From Gliomastix tumulicola (taxonomy: Eukaryota > Ascomycota > Sordariomycetes > Hypocreales > Bionectriaceae), in assembly GCA_001599755.1 (NCBI GenBank), contig BCHX01000006.1, positions 917,336 to 981,335 of the forward strand: 64,000 nucleotides of DNA, read 5' to 3'. Made by a program: the position numbers and the translations under genes. Positions 21,736-30,473 of the stretch are shown piece by piece; position 1 is the stretch's first letter; each line of letters opens with the position of its first letter. The notes below the pieces were generated by a model that saw only the letters and a program-made list of their open reading frames with translations, did no database searches and was not told the origin of the DNA.

Positions 21736-22855
21736 ATGTCGGCCATCACGTCGGCTGTCTCGACAAAAGCAACTGGAAGTATCGTCGGATACTTTATCGA
21801 GAATGGAGACGGTAAGCTTGATGCACATACAGCAGAGCCAGCATCTCGGTGTTGTTAACATGGATCTTCACATAGCAACGCCAGTTACTGCTAGGGGGGG
21901 AATGATCCTCATAAACGCTAGTGACGATCTGCTCGCCTATTCAACGAGAACTAATATATACAAGCCCTACGCGAGGGACATCGATGGTAACATCCTGTTG
22001 TATTACTCTACACGCGGCAGCGATGGTGATTGGTACTTGGCTACCTCAGCACGGTGGATATGGTATTGAATTATCCCAATATCTTCGATCAAGGCACGTC
22101 ATACTGACATCCCGCACAGCTCTTCTCCGGCCGTCGAGATTAAGATTTTTGGAACTTTGTCGGTGGAAGGAGATTCTTCTTCTTCGGGCGGATCTACTCG
22201 GACACTGTTTGACTGCTTCGACGTTCTGCAGGGACTAGAGACCTCCATCACTCAGTTATACAGGAGTATGATGATGCTTTGCCTTCTCTTTGACAAGGTT
22301 CGTTTCAGCATAACTGACGTGATTCTAGTCGTTACCATACAGGAAGTGACAACGGACGCTACCACCACGACATCAACATCGCTCACCACCCCCGAAACCG
22401 AAAGCACGACGACGTCGTCCCCACCCGAATCCACGACGACAGCAAGCGAGCCCATTGGCAGTGGCGGCCCCAGTGGAGGTGTCATAGCCGGTGCGGTTGT
22501 CGGCTCCCTGGCCGGCTTAGTTCTCCTCGCTAGCCTGCTGTACGTGGGCTTCCGGATGGGGAGGAAGCGAGCGGCGGAGGGAAACACTGGCGGGTTCCGG
22601 GACGAGCTCAAGGCCCTGCCCCGGCCCAGGGTGTCCGTCGCCTGGACGAGGTCCCCTGCCAACACACCGGGGGAGGAGGCCGGGATACCGCCAAGCCAGT
22701 CCCCCGGCTTCAAGGATTACGGCTACAATATGGTGGATCGGACCGGCCCTGCCAGCCCCCCGATGGACGGCGCGCCTCGGGACGCCGTCATCGAGCTCCC
22801 GGGCACGCCGGATCCGTCGGGAGGCCATGGGGAGCGCATTCGATACGAGATGTAG
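21736..22855 (+). CDS. Single-pass membrane protein B (tandem family)
   Basis: Exons 21736-21811, 21876-22062, 22120-22265 and 22329-22855, 311 residues. Function not recognised. Intron phases are 1, 2 and 1, exactly as in gene A, and exon 3 ends with TLFDCFDVL...TSITQLYR, matching A. The N-terminal domain (1-136) is followed by a Thr/Ser-rich stalk (about 140-180), a transmembrane helix from GVIAGAVVGS to LLYVGF (about 186-211) and basic RMGRKR. The cytoplasmic tail (about 100 residues) carries AEGNTGGFRDELKALPRPRV and WTRSP, nearly the same as in gene C, and ends IRYEM. The conserved tail suggests a bound intracellular partner. No signal peptide is apparent. A long A-rich/T-rich leader precedes the ATG. 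Confidence 0.78.
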
Positions 22856-23051
22856 GACGTCCGCAGCAGGTCCAGCTGGCGCATCGGAGGGGAAGTAATG
22901 CGGTGGTTACTAATAGTGTTGGGAGCGATCTTGGATAATTCTGCCTGTACATCATTTACGAACCATTTTACACCTCAACCACTCCTTCCCTAATGACTTG
23001 AAAGCTATCTGATCCTTGATGCTTGCTCGTATATACCCGTGCCCGCCGTAG
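22856..23051. other. Short spacer
   Basis: 196 bases between membrane protein B and the 744-residue gene. A CGTATATACC stretch (about 23030) is the only TATA-like sequence for the downstream gene. Confidence 0.5.
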
Positions 23052-25286
23052 ATGGACATTGCCCCCGACCGGCATGGGTTGATCCTGGATGGCTTAGTCA
23101 TCGCCCCCACTGATCACTTACATCGGCAATTGGCCCTTGATGGACCACACCTAGACCGTGAACACAGCACCGCAACGATGGAGCATTCTTCTGCGTCTCT
23201 TCCCCTACGCCCTCTGGAAGCACGTCATACCCAGGTGCAAGTCTGGGTAGAGACAGGAAAGCACGACATCCAAGTCAGCTACGATCAGGCAGGGAGCGAT
23301 GGGTCTATACCGGTACGGGAAGATCACGTCCCCGTGCAGCCGAGCACGACGGCCGCGGAAGACGTCAGCACCTCATCCAGTGGCATTACAGACGATGTGT
23401 CCTCGCATTCCGATCTTCCGAAGAATCTCGTCGGAGCACGCGGGGACTGGCTCATCCCAGAGCCGAGCCAGATCAACCGCGTCTACAATCAGGGACTGCG
23501 GACATGGGCGCAGCTGGTGGCGTCCGCCAAGGCCCTCCCACCCAATGCACTGCCAGCAGCAGCCGGAGATCTTGCCATCATGCTGAAGGACGTTCCTGCA
23601 TTGCCCTCGGTGCTCCCTCGTAGCTCGCCGATCGCTGGACAGTCGGTATGGCACGTCCCCGAGGCCGACGACGGTGACAGCATCAATGCAAGCCAGGAAA
23701 CGAGCTTCGCCCTGAATCAGCTGCATGGCACGCAAAAATACGTCCACTTGTCCTATCCTACGCCTATTTTGTGCCGCATGTCACCATCTGCCGACAGTAC
23801 CGAGGCCTGGCCAGGCCTTCTCATCCTTACACGGTGCTGGTCATATATACTTTCTGTCCGACTGTGGGAACTCCAAGGAAAGGCTGTCGCCTTCACGCAA
23901 CATAGATTGGAAGTCAAGCCAGGACATGAACTTGAGGACAGCGGTGATCTTTCAATGGATGTCAAGATAGATCTACGCAGGCCTGCATCTGGCCGCTTGG
24001 TGGCATGGCTGAGTGCTGTACTTGCGCCCAAGCAAGGCTGGGTTCCCAAGGCCGCCAAAAGACCAGACTATACGCCTTGGACGATGGTTCTACCTACAGA
24101 CATACAGTTCAGTCTGTATGCAGATGAGCCTCCAGAGGTCTACCGGCAGGACAAAAGTCCACCAACCTCTGCTGAAGCCGCCGAGCTGCTTATAGAATTC
24201 TGCGGCTTATTCGGGATCGGAAAACCAGGACGTCGACCGGGAAGGCCGAGAAAGGACATATCAGAGCCTTCCCCGGTCACTGCCGCATTTCTTGCGGCCC
24301 TTGCACTACCATTTTATCGATGCCTTGAGTTCCAGCCGCAGTTCTCCTCGCCTTCCATACAGAGGAGCCGCCAGGTCAGCCAAACGCATTCGGATCTCGT
24401 AAGATCTTACGTGCAAGACCTCTCCTACTATATGACCTTGAGCATGCAACCCCTCGCGGTCGCCTCTATAGTTTGGAGTATCTTTTGGCAGCCGGAAGTC
24501 GAGTGCAACCTGGTGGGCCCGTGGCTGAGCTCGATCCTCAGTGTACTGAGACCGATCATCGACGCTGGAGACACAAGCCTTCTGACACAGGTGTTTGCTC
24601 TTCGCCGACCGCGTGTGGCCCTGTGGTGGTTTGGCATCTTTGCTCTTGGTGGCCGCCGTTCCATGCTTCCCTTGATTCTGCGATACTTGGATACGCTCGA
24701 GGAGCGATGGGGGTATGGGTCGATGGCGAGGCCAGATACGACTGCATCAGTATGGATAGGCGCGCCGCAGTCATTCCACGACGATGTTGATAGCTCCATG
24801 GGCATCTATACTGATCAGAAGGCCACGGTGCCCTTCGCTGATGTGCTCAAACACCGGTACAATCTTCGACTGCAGGACGATTGCGGTACGCCACTGGCCT
24901 GGAGGCCGTTTGGATCTCTCCCCAAGGAGAAGGTCGAGGTCGACCTCTGGCCCTGGCTGGAGAAAGGTCGCACTAGGAGATACCTGCACTGGGTGTGGTG
25001 GGTCAAGAAGGACGGTATCATGACGAAGGATATTCAGCACGGGTTTCGGCGTGATACCGGCAGGTTCTTGTCTGATGTGCCTGACAACTTGGACATCGCC
25101 CCCGCAGACGAGGGTGCGCAATCAGGCGAAATGGCCCCTGGAGACATCAAACTCGAGCCATCGCTCCAGGCGACACTTCGGATGATAGGCCACTGTCTGG
25201 ATGATGTGGATGGAAAAGGATATCTAGGTGTCGAGGTTGACGAGGCGAAGAAGCATCCTTGGCTGAGAGACTGGAGGTGGTTCTAA
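23052..25286 (+). CDS. Hypothetical protein, 744 aa, AT-hook-like motif
   Basis: Large intronless gene; no enzyme family recognised. The ATG at 23052 gives 744 residues, but the ATG at 23178 (removing 42 residues) is an equally good start, since the strongly ordered sequence begins there. The middle has hydrophobic, Trp-rich helical blocks (residues about 250-275 and 470-590) and the sequence GRRPGRPRK (about 395-403), which matches the core of AT-hook DNA-binding motifs (RPGRPRK). The C terminus is Trp-rich (WVWWVKKD, KHPWLRDWRWF). Proteins of this pattern occur as uncharacterised, intron-poor, expanded families in accessory regions of fungal genomes (from general knowledge, not tested). It interrupts the tandem array of membrane proteins and is read in the same direction. 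Confidence 0.82.
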   Translation: MDIAPDRHGLILDGLVIAPTDHLHRQLALDGPHLDREHSTATMEHSSASLPLRPLEARHTQVQVWVETGKHDIQVSYDQAGSDGSIPVREDHVPVQPSTTAAEDVSTSSSGITDDVSSHSDLPKNLVGARGDWLIPEPSQINRVYNQGLRTWAQLVASAKALPPNALPAAAGDLAIMLKDVPALPSVLPRSSPIAGQSVWHVPEADDGDSINASQETSFALNQLHGTQKYVHLSYPTPILCRMSPSADSTEAWPGLLILTRCWSYILSVRLWELQGKAVAFTQHRLEVKPGHELEDSGDLSMDVKIDLRRPASGRLVAWLSAVLAPKQGWVPKAAKRPDYTPWTMVLPTDIQFSLYADEPPEVYRQDKSPPTSAEAAELLIEFCGLFGIGKPGRRPGRPRKDISEPSPVTAAFLAALALPFYRCLEFQPQFSSPSIQRSRQVSQTHSDLVRSYVQDLSYYMTLSMQPLAVASIVWSIFWQPEVECNLVGPWLSSILSVLRPIIDAGDTSLLTQVFALRRPRVALWWFGIFALGGRRSMLPLILRYLDTLEERWGYGSMARPDTTASVWIGAPQSFHDDVDSSMGIYTDQKATVPFADVLKHRYNLRLQDDCGTPLAWRPFGSLPKEKVEVDLWPWLEKGRTRRYLHWVWWVKKDGIMTKDIQHGFRRDTGRFLSDVPDNLDIAPADEGAQSGEMAPGDIKLEPSLQATLRMIGHCLDDVDGKGYLGVEVDEAKKHPWLRDWRWF

Positions 25287-26120
25287 TAAATGCCCAGTGT
25301 CTGTGTCGTGTGTGAAGGAAGATGCCGGGGCATAGAAGCTGCAATAACGTGGTGAGGCTCAGTCGACCACTTAGTCAAAATGGTAGACATACCATCAATC
25401 TTCACCCAATATTGTTCCCTGGCGGAGTGTCACGGGCGAGCTTTTCCATGTCGATCCGGTCCCGATAGTCACTGGCCTTTTTAATGACACGTCGTTTTTT
25501 CTCCTATGTATTCTCTCATGTAACAGAGCGAGCGTGCCAATCTCTCATAATCCTCGCGAGCCGCACGGGGACAGTGTAAGTGCTTCAAATTCATGCTGAA
25601 CAGTCAAATATGAGTACCGGCATTCTATATGCAAATATGCATCTAGAGGAAGCTTACGTCCAGTGCCTGTATTCTCTCGATTTGTCAAAAGGCCGGCCAG
25701 TTTCGACTCTCCGGATTCTGTCGATGGACCGGTGCGCGTGTCCGTGCGATTTCATAAGTTCCTTCTATTTATATACCCCTGCATCTTCAGCTCAGCTGAA
25801 AATGTTTCATCGAAGATCATTGGACCAGGCCCCTCAATAATCTGCATGTTGGTTGCATCAAATTTGAGAAGCGAAGCAAAACAAGGCTACGCTAACTGTA
25901 TCCAGCTACTCTCTCGACTTTCAGCCCCCAAGTGATTCCCTCTCTTCCTCCCCATCCCCCTTTCTCTGACATACACCTGGTCCATTCCTTTGGTCGTCGG
26001 AGATTGGCTTTTTTTTTCCCTTTTGCTTTTACAGGTTGCGTACTTTCTTCTTTGCCGGAGCGTAGTCCTCCTACCTCCTCTTACTCTCCCCCGCCTCCCC
26101 AAGGAAGAATTGTGACCAAT
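25287..26120. other. Spacer upstream of membrane protein C
   Basis: 834 bases. From about 25820 it matches the region upstream of gene B: ATCATTGGAC, GCATGTTGGT, GGCTACGCTA and a C-rich run are in the same order. This shows that the promoter was duplicated with the gene. No separate gene. Confidence 0.55.
25883..25896 (+). promoter_or_regulatory. Conserved upstream element, copy C
   Basis: AAGGCTACGCTAAC about 225 bases before the ATG of membrane protein C; shares flanks with copy B. Confidence 0.45.
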
Positions 26121-27009
26121 ATGCTCGGCGAGTGGAACGGGACTTCGGTGAAGCCCATCGAGACACGGCGCCTGGGGGCTGGGACATGGAGCTTGCTTGA
26201 CGACACAGAGTCCATGACGAGGATGGTGAGCATTCTGGGTCGACGTGGTAAGCTAGCCCTCTAATGGTGTTGTGCAGCGGCCAAAAGGCTACTGTAGTCT
26301 GTGTTTTGCTAACATCATAGTACCAGCCGCCATTACGGTGACCGACGAGGAACACACTACACTGCCCGCGGCCGAGAGTACCGGTATAGCTTTCGACGAC
26401 GACGTGCCGAGCGCAATAATCAGTCAAACTATGGTTGTTGGCGACACTACCTTAGCCTTTGACACCGGTGAAGCGACCGAACCTCCGATAACGAGCACAG
26501 CTGATAGAACGACTGAAACTACTGTGGTCACGGTGACAAACACGAGATCTCAGGATAGATCCGAGACGACGACAGCGGCGGCAACAACAGCGACGACGAC
26601 GACGACGTCAACACCACCACCGACCGCGCGCCCGATCGACCCCTCCACCGGCGAGCATAACCAGGCTTCCAATACGGGAATCATAGCTGGGGCGGTCGTG
26701 GGCTCTATCGTGGGACTTCTCCTTATTGCTTTTGCCCTGTGGATGGGCGTTCGCGTCAGGAGAAGGAGACGGGCAGAAGGGAACACCAGTGGCTTTAGGG
26801 ATGTTATCAAGGCTATACCTAGACCGAAGGTCTTCGTCGTATGGACTCGATCATCTCCCGAGACCTCCAAACCTCCGGAACGGACGGTGTCTTCGAATCG
26901 GTCCAAGAATACTCCTGAATTAGACGGCAGGTCTCGGTCGGAGCTCCCAGCCCCGATGCGGGAGGCATTAGGCGACAAAGATGTGCAAGTTCGATACGAG
27001 ATGCCTTGA
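26121..27009 (+). CDS. Single-pass membrane protein C, N-terminally reduced
   Basis: Exons 26121-26247 and 26321-27009, 271 residues. The first exon corresponds to exon 3 of genes A and B (GTWSLLDDTESMTRMVSIL against their TLFDCF...SITQLYR block) and ends in the same phase 1; the equivalents of exons 1 and 2 are missing, and the cysteine in the DCF motif is gone. The rest is intact: an unusually long Thr-rich stalk, a transmembrane helix GIIAGAVVGS...LWMGV (about 162-186), basic RVRRRRR and the tail motif AEGNTSGFRDVIKAIPRPKV followed by WTRS, ending VRYEMP. The start ATG is the first in this exon; the frame stays open upstream, so a longer N terminus is possible. It is either a working short form or an early pseudogene. 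Confidence 0.68.
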
Positions 27010-27655
27010 GACTAGTCAAATGATCGGGAGGCCAGTTGATGAGGGAATGAATGTATACTAGATCCTGCTTAGCTTAGACAATCTAGAGGGCTTCGGGGTC
27101 GCAAGATTTGGGTTGTGAATTTAGGGGATCACATCGCAGACTGCAAGTTGGATGGTTAAGTTCTTCTAAGTAGTGTTGCTGCTGATGTTTCAATTAAGAA
27201 CTTCGAGTTTATATAGTTTTTTATTGGCGAGTGAACTGGCGAGTGAACGTAGAAGATGCGACTGGTTGCGGTCACCGGCTTCTACCTAGTGTCAGTATCC
27301 ACAAGATATCTATTCTGAAGTAAACATTTTCACTTAGTAAAGTTATGAAGGGTCTTATTTTGGGTTGATATTATTTATTATTGACACCTTAACTGAGCAT
27401 CCAACTTTGGCGTTCAGTATTTTGTGTCTGTGGGGAGAGCGTAGCTCTACGCTTCCCACAATGGAAAATAGTTACTACCATCTGACTTCGATGGCAGGCA
27501 TTACTAGAAAAACAAACCACTCGTACTAAATCCGAATCCTGCCGTCACTCACCGTTTTTACACTTGCATGTATCTCGTCTAAAGGCCCATAATGCCTGTA
27601 GAGGGCACTACTTGGTCGGTCAAGTTACATTCTGGTGTCAGTAAAGTCAAGAACT
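27010..27655. other. AT-rich convergent intergenic region
   Basis: 646 bases, more AT-rich than the surroundings, between converging genes. A 12-base direct repeat TGGCGAGTGAAC-like unit occurs twice near 27225-27248. No gene. Confidence 0.55.
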
Positions 27656-28381
27656 TTAGCGGAAGCTCTGGGAATTGTAGTACCAACGTCCATTAGAGCC
27701 CAGGTAGGCACCCTGAGGGTGACGCCGAGTGTAGTAGTCGTCCTCATCGTCTTCGTCTCGCCAGCCGCGCACAGGGGAGGCGTTGCGGCCGTAGGACTCC
27801 GGGCGATTGTTCCCCTGCTGTCCCCGGCCGGAATTAGTCTGCCCACGGTGACGCTCGGCAGATCGAGAACGGGATCGAGCAGGACTATAGTTCCTCGATC
27901 GGTTGTGCACATCCCTGGATCGCGATCGAGAGCGCTCCCAAGAATCAGTGCGGGTTCGGACGGTAGAAATAACAGAAGGGGACCTGCGATTGTTGTTGTT
28001 GTTGCTGTTGTTGCGGCCGCGGCCACTGGGGGTGTAGGGAATACCGTAGTCGTTGGCATAAATGTCATCGCGGTGGCCACGGCGGGGGCTATCCGGGGGG
28101 CTTCGCGAAACATTCGACTGGCGGTCGAAAGCTCCAGGGAAGGCAAGGGTTCCGTGATCACTGCCAGTGGGAGAGGCCCAGCCACCCGTGCCCTGGTTGT
28201 GGAGAGACCAGGGGTTGACACGGGGGTCGTTGCGTCCAGTACGCTGCTGCTGATGCTGCTGCTGGGTTCTGTTGGCGCCGGGCTGGCCAGAACCACAGAC
28301 AACGCAGCGGGGGCCGCTGTTGAGGGTGCCGAACTGGCTGAACCGGCAGCAAGCGGCGGATGCGGTGCAATACCAAGGCAT
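27656..28381 (-). CDS. Arg/Ser/Asn-rich protein with possible zinc finger
   Basis: Intronless minus-strand gene, 241 residues. The N terminus (1-30) reads W-Y-C, then CC, N and C-V-V-C, an arrangement like the small RanBP2-type C4 zinc finger (W-x-C ... C ... N ... C-x2-C), though with a nonstandard spacing. The rest is low complexity: a Gln-rich part, a run NNSNNNNNRR, and Arg/Ser dipeptides (SRSRSRD, ARSRSRSAE), ending with a Tyr-rich tail (DDYYTRR, GRWYYNSQ). Such composition fits an RNA-associated or phase-separating protein; this is inference. The minus frame is chosen over overlapping + (266 codons) and minus (225 codons) frames because only it has a proper ATG, a metal-ligand motif and realistic RS composition. 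Confidence 0.65.
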   Translation of the reverse strand: MPWYCTASAACCRFSQFGTLNSGPRCVVCGSGQPGANRTQQQHQQQRTGRNDPRVNPWSLHNQGTGGWASPTGSDHGTLAFPGAFDRQSNVSRSPPDSPRRGHRDDIYANDYGIPYTPSGRGRNNSNNNNNRRSPSVISTVRTRTDSWERSRSRSRDVHNRSRNYSPARSRSRSAERHRGQTNSGRGQQGNNRPESYGRNASPVRGWRDEDDEDDYYTRRHPQGAYLGSNGRWYYNSQSFR

Positions 28382-29018
28382 GGTGGAAGACTTACAGGGA
28401 AGTACTTGCAGTGGATAGGCTTGGTTAAGACTTGATCAGTCGGGATAAGATGTGCGAGTTGTAGTGTGTTTGTCCAGATTCTGGATGGGTTGAGGAAAGG
28501 AAGAGACTTGTTGTGCGGAATTTTGAGTTGCTTTTATTTAGGCAAGTAGATTGCTTCTTTACATGATGCACCGACAACCAGGCACGGATTCAGGGGTACG
28601 AAGTCACGATACAATTTGTGACCACGATGGTTCAGTGTGTTAAACGCGGCTCATATCAGTAACGGGGTTGTGGAACAGCTTAGACAGCTAAGTAAAGGCG
28701 TACTACTACTGTCAGTTCCTAGAAACAGGTAATCAATGCTCCATGAAGTCTTTGGCAGCGATGTTCTCTCATGTACGAATCTAACTGCTGAACCTGATTG
28801 TTCCGCACGCATAGTAAATGGGGTAAGGACTGTTAGAACGCGAGAGTCAGTCGGCTGTTTCGTCGCTAAGCGTGATGTGCGTTCAACTAGATATTTGAAT
28901 TACAATCCCTTGTATATTGGCTGACGAGTGAATATACGACTTTCATCTATGATATGATTACAGATCTCCCCATAGCTTGCCAGATATGCGCGCTTTTTAG
29001 TCACATGTTGGAGCTACC
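28382..29018. other. Intergenic region
   Basis: 637 bases between two minus-strand genes; no coding or RNA signal recognised. Confidence 0.55.
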
Positions 29019-30473
29019 TTACTCCCAGGCCCGTTCAGCTCTAAACGCTGTAGGAAACCACTCAGGAGACTCTCCCTCAGTGATCATCTCAACAAGCGCC
29101 TCCGCACTCCGATAAGCCCACGCCATCCCATGACCATTCATACACACTGACGCCCACAGACCATCTTCACCAGGAACAGCGCCGACCACAGGCAGTCCAT
29201 CTGGTGTCTCGCATGTGATTCCCGTCCAGTCCCTAATATGTCTCGTCGTCTCGCCCCAGTTCTTGTATCCGTACACAACTCTGCCCACTCCTTTAAGATG
29301 TGTCGCGATGTCCTCGTTGATGACGGAGTCGTCCGTGATGTTCGCCTCGCGCGTTGGCGAGAACTGCTTCCCGCCGCCGTAGATGACATCTCCCTCGCCA
29401 ATGGTCCCTGGGGCACGGACGACGATGTAGTTGTTGCCGCTGTGGAGGTCAGGGTATGAAGCACTGCGGCGGAAGACGGGGTTGTCGGAGGTGTCTTTCT
29501 CTGGATGGACAGCTGTGGCCTGGCTGCGCGTGGGCAGGAGGAAGTTGGTGCTCTTGAAGCCGGGGTGGATGGCACCGGTGAAGCCGTTCGTGGCCAGGAC
29601 GACCTCCTTGCTGCTGACTGTGCCTCTGTCCGTCTCTACCTCCCACTTCGCTCCACCGCTGCTGCGCGGCGAGGACGATTGGTTGAGACTCAGCGCAACC
29701 GTATTGGTCTGCAGGTTGAGGCCCTTGCTCAGGCTCTGCTCAAGCATAGCGCACACGGTAAGGTACGGGTTCTGCGTGTGCGCCTGGAAAGTGATAGCCC
29801 CGAGAATCTCGGGCCAGCCCCAGTGATCACGCGCATCCTGGCCAGCATAGACAGTCCTATCGTTCTTGGGAACATCGTCCGGTCTGCGCGCCTCCAGCTC
29901 CCGCTGGTACTCGACCACCTCGACCGCCTTCTCGAACGCCTCCTTGGTCCAGTACAGATCCGCGCTCTCGACATCTTGCCAGCCGCTGGAGACGTTATGC
30001 GAGAGCACGAATTCCCGCAGATCATCGATGCTGTCCTGCTCCATCTTGCCCAGCTTGAGGCCCTCGTCCTCGCCGTACCTGTCGACCCAGGTCTTGACGC
30101 TCTTCCACGATCCGGGGCGGCAGTGGCCACCGTTTCGTCCTGAGGCCCCCGAGGCAGCTCGACGGGCCTCGAGCATCAGGATGGAGAGCTCGGGATCCCG
30201 GGAAAGCAGCTTTAGAGCGATGGATGCACCTGACACGCCGGAGCCGATGATGATGTAGTCGAAGGTCTCGTTGGTCGGGAGCTCGGGCGTGGTCCGGTGG
30301 TCAGCGATGCGATGAGGGGGATCTTGCCAGTAGGAGATGGTTGGGTCGGGGTGAGGGAAGCCCGGGCGGAGGGGAGTCTGGGTCTGGTCATTTTTGGTGA
30401 GACGGTCCGGGATAACCGTTGACCAGGCAGCTGTGAGGAAGGGAACGGCGGTGAGCCATAAAGAGGACCTCAT
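29019..30473 (-). CDS. Secreted FAD-dependent oxidoreductase (DAO family)
   Basis: Intronless minus-strand gene, 484 residues. The ATG at 30473 is chosen because it starts a hydrophobic signal-like segment (WLTAVPFLTAAWS, about 5-17). The dinucleotide-binding motif FDYIIIGSGVSGASIAL (about 71-87) contains GxGxxG, followed by the FAD-contacting Glu in MLEAR and the RNGGHCRPG block typical of the D-amino-acid-oxidase / glycine-oxidase fold (gamma-glutamylputrescine-oxidase-like). The C-terminal half has WTGITCETPDGLPVVGAVPG and NGHGMAWA, the usual second FAD-contact region. It should oxidise an amine or amino acid with release of hydrogen peroxide; substrate unknown. The export signal, if real, would place peroxide production outside the cell or in the secretory path. 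Confidence 0.87.
   Translation of the reverse strand: MRSSLWLTAVPFLTAAWSTVIPDRLTKNDQTQTPLRPGFPHPDPTISYWQDPPHRIADHRTTPELPTNETFDYIIIGSGVSGASIALKLLSRDPELSILMLEARRAASGASGRNGGHCRPGSWKSVKTWVDRYGEDEGLKLGKMEQDSIDDLREFVLSHNVSSGWQDVESADLYWTKEAFEKAVEVVEYQRELEARRPDDVPKNDRTVYAGQDARDHWGWPEILGAITFQAHTQNPYLTVCAMLEQSLSKGLNLQTNTVALSLNQSSSPRSSGGAKWEVETDRGTVSSKEVVLATNGFTGAIHPGFKSTNFLLPTRSQATAVHPEKDTSDNPVFRRSASYPDLHSGNNYIVVRAPGTIGEGDVIYGGGKQFSPTREANITDDSVINEDIATHLKGVGRVVYGYKNWGETTRHIRDWTGITCETPDGLPVVGAVPGEDGLWASVCMNGHGMAWAYRSAEALVEMITEGESPEWFPTAFRAERAWE

Noticed and set aside
27635..28435. 266-codon + strand ORF opposite the RS-rich gene
   Set aside because: Val/Ala/Gly runs are antisense of the Asn and Arg/Ser codons; the minus frame has the credible protein.
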